Part shown: positions 60,901-64,000 of the stretch, in pieces
Numbering within the stretch: position 1 is the first letter of the stretch
Layout: each line of letters starts with the position of its first letter
Assembly (NCBI GenBank): GCA_020025545.1
Contig: JAHHRX010000009.1
Location: 4,667 to 68,666, forward strand
Reading direction: 5' to 3'
DNA: 64,000 nt
DNA from: Oscillospiraceae bacterium
Lineage (GTDB): Bacteria > Bacillota > Clostridia > Oscillospirales > Oscillospiraceae
The notes under the pieces: generated by a model
Seen by the model: the letters and a program-made list of their open reading frames with translations, nothing else
The model's database searches: none
What the model was told of the DNA's origin: nothing
Translations under genes and position numbers: made by a program

Positions 60901-61661
60901 TGGGCGTTCCTTCCCGTATGAACATCGGTCAGGTTTTGGAAGTCCATCTGGGCTACGCCGCAAAGGCTCTGGGCTGGCATGTTGCCACCCCTGTGTTTGA
61001 CGGCGCAGACGAGAAGGACATCCGTGAAACTTTGAAGCTGGCAGGCCTCAGAGAAGATGGCAAGACCGTCCTGTACGACGGCCGTACCGGCGAACCTTTC
61101 GATAATCTGGTTACCGTTGGTTACCCCTACTACCTGAAGCTGCACCATCTGGTTGATGATAAGATCCATGCCCGTTCCACCGGTCCGTACGCTCTGGTTA
61201 CTCAGCAGCCTCTGGGCGGTAAAGCGCAGTTCGGCGGTCAGCGTTTCGGCGAAATGGAAGTTTGGGCGCTGGAAGCTTACGGCGCTGCTTACACCCTGCA
61301 GGAAATCCTGACGGTTAAGTCTGACGATGTCAGCGGCCGTGTCAAGACCTACGAGGCCATTGTAAAGGGTGCCAATATCCCCAAGCCCGGTGTGCCCGAA
61401 TCCTTCAAGGTTTTGGTCAAGGAACTGCAGGCTCTGTGTCTCGATATCCGTGTGCTGGATGAAAACGGCAACGAGATCGAGCTCAAGGAGGATGACGACG
61501 AGGATGAGATCACCTACACTGCCCATGAAAATGAGCTGGTAGTGGGCGAGACCAGCGATGTTTTGGATGCCGGATTCGTCATCGATGAGGACAGCCCGGA
61601 AGATATTATGGATGTGTTTGCTGCGGATGAAGATGCCGAAGCCGACACTTACGAGAATTAA
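57978..61661 (+). CDS. rpoB: RNA polymerase beta subunit
   Basis: A 1227-residue beta subunit, a core part of RNA polymerase. Standard blocks are all present, including the rifampicin pocket SQFMDQNNPLAELTHKRR and SALGPGGLSRERA, the GRMCPIETPEGPNIGLI block, NVLIGFVTWEGYNYEDAI, KMAGRHGNKGVVS and the C-terminal GGKAQFGGQRFGEMEVWALEAYGA. ATG 57978 is used (AAAGG 5 bases upstream). Residue 489, equal to E. coli Q510, is Pro. rplJ/rplL are not upstream as usual; rpoB has its own promoter. The acidic tail (EDDDEDE...) is long. rpoC follows after 12 bases. Confidence 0.98.
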   Translation: MNHMTMVKDVQFGKTMRKSYAKYNEILEIPNMLKIQKDSYQWFLKEGLREVFKDVGTITDFSGKLELSFLDYSMDDKPKYTIEECKERDATYAKPMKVRVRLRNTETDEIKEQEIFMGDFPVMTNGGTFVINGAERVIVSQIVRSPGMYYGHEVDKADQHTYTATVIPYRGAWLEYETDNSNVFWVRIDKNRKLPITCLIRALGVCTDEQIKAMFGEDERILATIEKDPCKTREESLLEIYRRLRPGEPPTVETAIAHIESLLFDAHRYDVSKVGRYKFNKKMDIWSRLSGQEAAEPIADPMTGEILVMPGEFISRERAHELSARGVNEATIKIGDSMVKVFSNNMVDMANFVDFDPAEYGIKEKVCFSVLKEMLESVPADGWKDAIAERMDDLIPKHIVVDDIMASINYLNCVAMGVGLPDDIDHLGNRRLRCVGELLQNQFRVGFSRLERVIRERMTVQDLDAVTPQSLINIRPVTAMIKEFFGSSPLSQFMDQNNPLAELTHKRRLSALGPGGLSRERASFDVRDIHYTHYGRMCPIETPEGPNIGLINYLATFARINEYGFIEAPYRKVDKATGLVTEQVEYMTADVEDDFYIGQANEPLDENGCLANARITCRHRNEIIEVDREVIDYIDVSPRMMISIATSFIPFLQNDDANRALMGANMQRQAVPLLTTEPPIVATGIEHKAAVDSEVCIKAEKPGTVTAVSATNITVRYDDGDVQTYRLTKFSRSNAGTCINQRPIVEVGERVDTQQIIADGPSCSGGEVALGKNVLIGFVTWEGYNYEDAILLNERLVKEDVFTSIHIEEHETEARDTKLGPEEITRDIPNVGEDTLKDLDENGIIRIGAEVRSGDYLVGKVTPKGETELTPEERLLRAIFGEKAREVRDTSLKVPHGESGIVVDVKVFTKENSDELAPGVTKSVRVYIAQKRKISVGDKMAGRHGNKGVVSRVLPEEDMPFLPDGTPLDVVLNPLGVPSRMNIGQVLEVHLGYAAKALGWHVATPVFDGADEKDIRETLKLAGLREDGKTVLYDGRTGEPFDNLVTVGYPYYLKLHHLVDDKIHARSTGPYALVTQQPLGGKAQFGGQRFGEMEVWALEAYGAAYTLQEILTVKSDDVSGRVKTYEAIVKGANIPKPGVPESFKVLVKELQALCLDIRVLDENGNEIELKEDDDEDEITYTAHENELVVGETSDVLDAGFVIDEDSPEDIMDVFAADEDAEADTYEN

Positions 61662-61673
61662 GGAGGCGAAGTC

Positions 61674-64000
61674 ATGGCAGATGCCACCTTTGATGCCATT
61701 AAAATCGGCATTGCATCGCCGGAAATGATCCGGCAGTGGTCTTACGGCGAGGTCAAGAAGCCTGAGACCATCAACTATCGTACTCTGAAGCCCGAGCGTG
61801 ACGGCTTGTACTGTGAGCGCATTTTCGGACCCACCAAGGACTGGGAGTGCCATTGCGGTAAGTATAAGAAAATCAAGTATAAGGGCAAGATCTGTGACCG
61901 CTGCGGCGTTGAAGTGACCAAAGCAAAGGTTCGCCGTGAGCGCATGGGTCATATTGAGCTGGCCGCTCCCTGCAGCCATATCTGGTACTTCAAGGGAATC
62001 CCCTCCCGTATGGGTCTGGTTCTGGATATTTCCCCGAAGATTCTGGAAAAAGTCCTCTATTTTGCGGCTTATATCGTGACCGATCCCGGTGATACGCCCC
62101 TGGCCCGCAACCAGGTGCTCACCGAGAAGGAATACCGGGATATGCGCGAAAAGTATGAGAACGACTTCAAGGCAGGCATGGGCGCTGAGGCAGTGAAGGA
62201 ACTGCTGGAGCAGATCGACCTTGATAAGCTCTCCGCCCAGCTGCGGGAAGAGCTCAAGAACGCTTCCTCTCAGAAGAAGCTTCGTCTTGTTAAGAGACTG
62301 GAAGTGGTGGAAGCCTTCCGGGAATCCGGCAACAAGCCCAGCTGGATGATCATGGATGTGCTGCCGGTTATCCCCCCGGATATCCGCCCCATGATCCAGC
62401 TGGACGGCGGCAGATTTGCTACCTCCGACCTCAACGACCTTTATCGCCGGGTTATCAACCGGAACAACCGTCTGAAGAGACTGATCCAGCTGAATGCACC
62501 CGATATCATCGTTCGTAACGAGAAGCGTATGCTGCAGGAGGCTGTGGACGCCCTGATCGATAACGGCCGCCGTGGCCGTGCCGTCACCGGCGCCAACAAC
62601 CGTGCACTCAAATCCCTGTCGGATATGCTCAAGGGCAAGCAGGGCCGCTTCCGTCAGAACCTGCTGGGTAAGCGTGTTGACTACTCCGGACGTTCTGTTA
62701 TCGTTGTCGGCCCTGAACTGAAGCTCTATCAGTGCGGCGTGCCTAAGGAAATGGCTATCGAGCTGTTCCGCCCCTTCGTTATGAAGAAGCTGGTTTCCGA
62801 CGGCCTGGCAAGCAACATAAAGTCCGCCAAGAAGATGATCGACAAGGACAGAACCGAAGTTTGGGATGCCTTGGACGAGATCATCAAGGACCGTCCTGTT
62901 ATGCTGAACCGTGCGCCTACCCTGCACCGTCTGGGTATTCAGGCCTTTGAGCCGATCCTCGTAGAGGGCCGTGCACTGAAGCTGCATCCCCTTTGCTGTA
63001 CCGCATTTAACGCCGACTTTGACGGCGACCAGATGGCTATTCACGTACCTCTGTCCGCAGAGGCACAGGCAGAAGCCAGAATCCTGATGCTCTCTGCCAA
63101 CAACCTGCTGCGTCCTCAGGACGGCAAGCCTGTTACCGTGCCTACGCAGGATATGATCCTCGGTGCTTATTATCTGACCTATACCCGTCTGGGCAAGGCA
63201 GAAAAGGGCTCAGAGGAAGTGGTCATTGACAACCCCGGCGATACCGCCTGGGAGCATGGCCAGATTGTGGATGCGGACGAGTTCCTGGCGGCCAATAAGG
63301 CACTCAAGGCAGAAGACAAGCAGGGTGCAACCTTCATTCCCCGTCATGCTTATTCAAGCGTAGATGAGGCAATTGCTGCCTATGCTGACGGCGATGTGGG
63401 TCTGCACGCTCCTATCCTTGTCCGCTACGGCAGGGAGATTAACGGCGAGATGCAGTATCGCATTATCAACGCTACTGTCGGCCGCCTGATCTATAACGAG
63501 CCCATTCCTCAGGATCTGGGATTTGTGGATCGCAGCGATCCTGCACACGAGTTTGACCTGGAAGTCAGCTTCCTGGTTGGCAAGAAGCAGCTGGGTAAGA
63601 TCATCGACAAGTGTATCCGCAAGCATGGCTTCACCATTGCTACGGAGATGCTGGACCGGATCAAGTCCCTGGGCTATAAGTACTCCACCAAGGGCGCTAT
63701 TTCCGTGTCTATTGCAGATATGGTGGTTCCTGCTGCTAAGTATGAGCTGGTTCGGGGCGCCGAGGAAAAGGTGGTTGAAATCGAGCAGTACTACCGTCAG
63801 GGCTACATCACCAACGACGAGCGTTACCGTCTGGTGGTTCAGCAGTGGGAAAAGACCACCGCTGATGTTACCAATGCCCTGCAGGGCAATTTGGATGAGT
63901 TCAACCCCATCTACATGATGGCGGACTCCGGCGCCCGTGGTTCTATGGCTCAGATTCGTCAGCTGGCAGGTATGCGTGGTCTGATGGCGGATACCGCCGG
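61674..64000 (+). CDS. rpoC: RNA polymerase beta' subunit (N-terminal 775 residues, cut by the window end)
   Basis: Begins at ATG 61674 after AGGAGG, 12 bases behind rpoB, and is open to the end of the window. The N-terminal zinc-binding cysteines CHCGKYKKIKYKGKICDRCG, the RVINRNNRLKRL lid/rudder region, LLGKRVDYSGRSVIVVGP and the catalytic NADFDGDQMAIHVPLS with the three Mg-binding aspartates are present. The bridge-helix region starts near the end of the window (MADSGARGSMAQIRQLAGMRGLMA). Confidence 0.98.
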   Translation, partial: MADATFDAIKIGIASPEMIRQWSYGEVKKPETINYRTLKPERDGLYCERIFGPTKDWECHCGKYKKIKYKGKICDRCGVEVTKAKVRRERMGHIELAAPCSHIWYFKGIPSRMGLVLDISPKILEKVLYFAAYIVTDPGDTPLARNQVLTEKEYRDMREKYENDFKAGMGAEAVKELLEQIDLDKLSAQLREELKNASSQKKLRLVKRLEVVEAFRESGNKPSWMIMDVLPVIPPDIRPMIQLDGGRFATSDLNDLYRRVINRNNRLKRLIQLNAPDIIVRNEKRMLQEAVDALIDNGRRGRAVTGANNRALKSLSDMLKGKQGRFRQNLLGKRVDYSGRSVIVVGPELKLYQCGVPKEMAIELFRPFVMKKLVSDGLASNIKSAKKMIDKDRTEVWDALDEIIKDRPVMLNRAPTLHRLGIQAFEPILVEGRALKLHPLCCTAFNADFDGDQMAIHVPLSAEAQAEARILMLSANNLLRPQDGKPVTVPTQDMILGAYYLTYTRLGKAEKGSEEVVIDNPGDTAWEHGQIVDADEFLAANKALKAEDKQGATFIPRHAYSSVDEAIAAYADGDVGLHAPILVRYGREINGEMQYRIINATVGRLIYNEPIPQDLGFVDRSDPAHEFDLEVSFLVGKKQLGKIIDKCIRKHGFTIATEMLDRIKSLGYKYSTKGAISVSIADMVVPAAKYELVRGAEEKVVEIEQYYRQGYITNDERYRLVVQQWEKTTADVTNALQGNLDEFNPIYMMADSGARGSMAQIRQLAGMRGLMADTA

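Noticed and set aside
57918..63044. A 1708-codon open frame on the minus strand opposite rpoB and rpoC
   Set aside because: It is a shadow of strongly biased codons in rpoBC; the translation has no recognisable domain and the plus strand is certain.

Overview
The window looks like a 64 kb piece of the chromosome of an anaerobic, probably gut-dwelling Clostridia (Oscillospirales-type) bacterium. This rests on gene content: an oxygen-sensitive class III ribonucleotide reductase, AdhE, a group B-type [FeFe] hydrogenase, a Thermoanaerobacter/Clostridium-type secondary alcohol dehydrogenase, a c-di-AMP receptor of the PII-like type, a YtrA-type GntR/ABC operon, a class B sortase, and Gram-positive lipoproteins with a lipobox. 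Promoters are sigma-A-like with 17-base spacers and ribosome sites are strong AGGAGG types. No rRNA, tRNA, insertion sequence, phage gene or CRISPR array was seen.

Layout. 1-1.3 kb: end of an upstream gene, then a decayed pullulanase-like pseudogene. 1.4-5.2 kb: threonine breakdown (kbl-tdh) divergent from an L-cysteine desulfidase-like gene. 5.3-8.4 kb: two small lipoproteins and nagA. 8.6-10.8 kb: nrdD under a promoter with an NrdR-like box. 11-18.1 kb: galactose mutarotase, a DUF1846 protein, a secreted membrane-anchored pullulanase with a translationally coupled 47-residue ORF, and a CofE-like ligase-domain protein. 18.3-30.9 kb: two tandem DHH phosphoesterases and SurE, a GNAT, then a minus-strand operon with an RDD protein, a complete carbohydrate-type ABC importer and two lipoproteins (one with a staphylococcal-nuclease domain), then a PHP phosphoesterase. 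31-36.2 kb: MoxR-VWA, BioY, MerR regulator with its divergent YitT-like target, YwlG. 36.3-38.9 kb: GntR-ABC-membrane-membrane operon. 39.3-44.1 kb: FMN hydroxyacid oxidase-like, MazG-like, QueG-like, Gre factor, thioesterase, secondary alcohol dehydrogenase. 44.7-49.3 kb: five-gene zinc-ribbon/TPM/SPFH operon. 49.7-57.6 kb: DarA-like c-di-AMP receptor, sortase B, AdhE, small membrane protein plus group B hydrogenase, Nudix hydrolase, phosphoribosyltransferase with a leader terminator. 57.8 kb to the end: rpoB and the start of rpoC.

How the parts fit. Polysaccharide and sugar use (pullulanase, GalM, NagA), fermentative redox disposal (AdhE, secondary ADH, hydrogenase) and cell-surface functions dominate. 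Two assemblies deserve most attention. The 18.3-30.9 kb block groups a lipoprotein nuclease, OB-fold-like lipoproteins, an ABC importer, two DHH phosphoesterases, SurE and a PHP phosphoesterase, and may be a system that degrades extracellular nucleic acid and imports the products (inference). The 44.7-49.3 kb operon couples an SPFH protein with many zinc ribbons to TPM and TIM44-like membrane proteins. It resembles the Bacillus YdjGHI membrane-stress module but has no PspA beside it. Regulatory signals of note are a textbook 19-base-spacer MerR promoter, an ATATCGAT motif shared by both alcohol dehydrogenase promoters, a promoter-terminator leader before the phosphoribosyltransferase, and two structured intergenic regions. 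All functions are assigned by reading the translations; no database search was possible.
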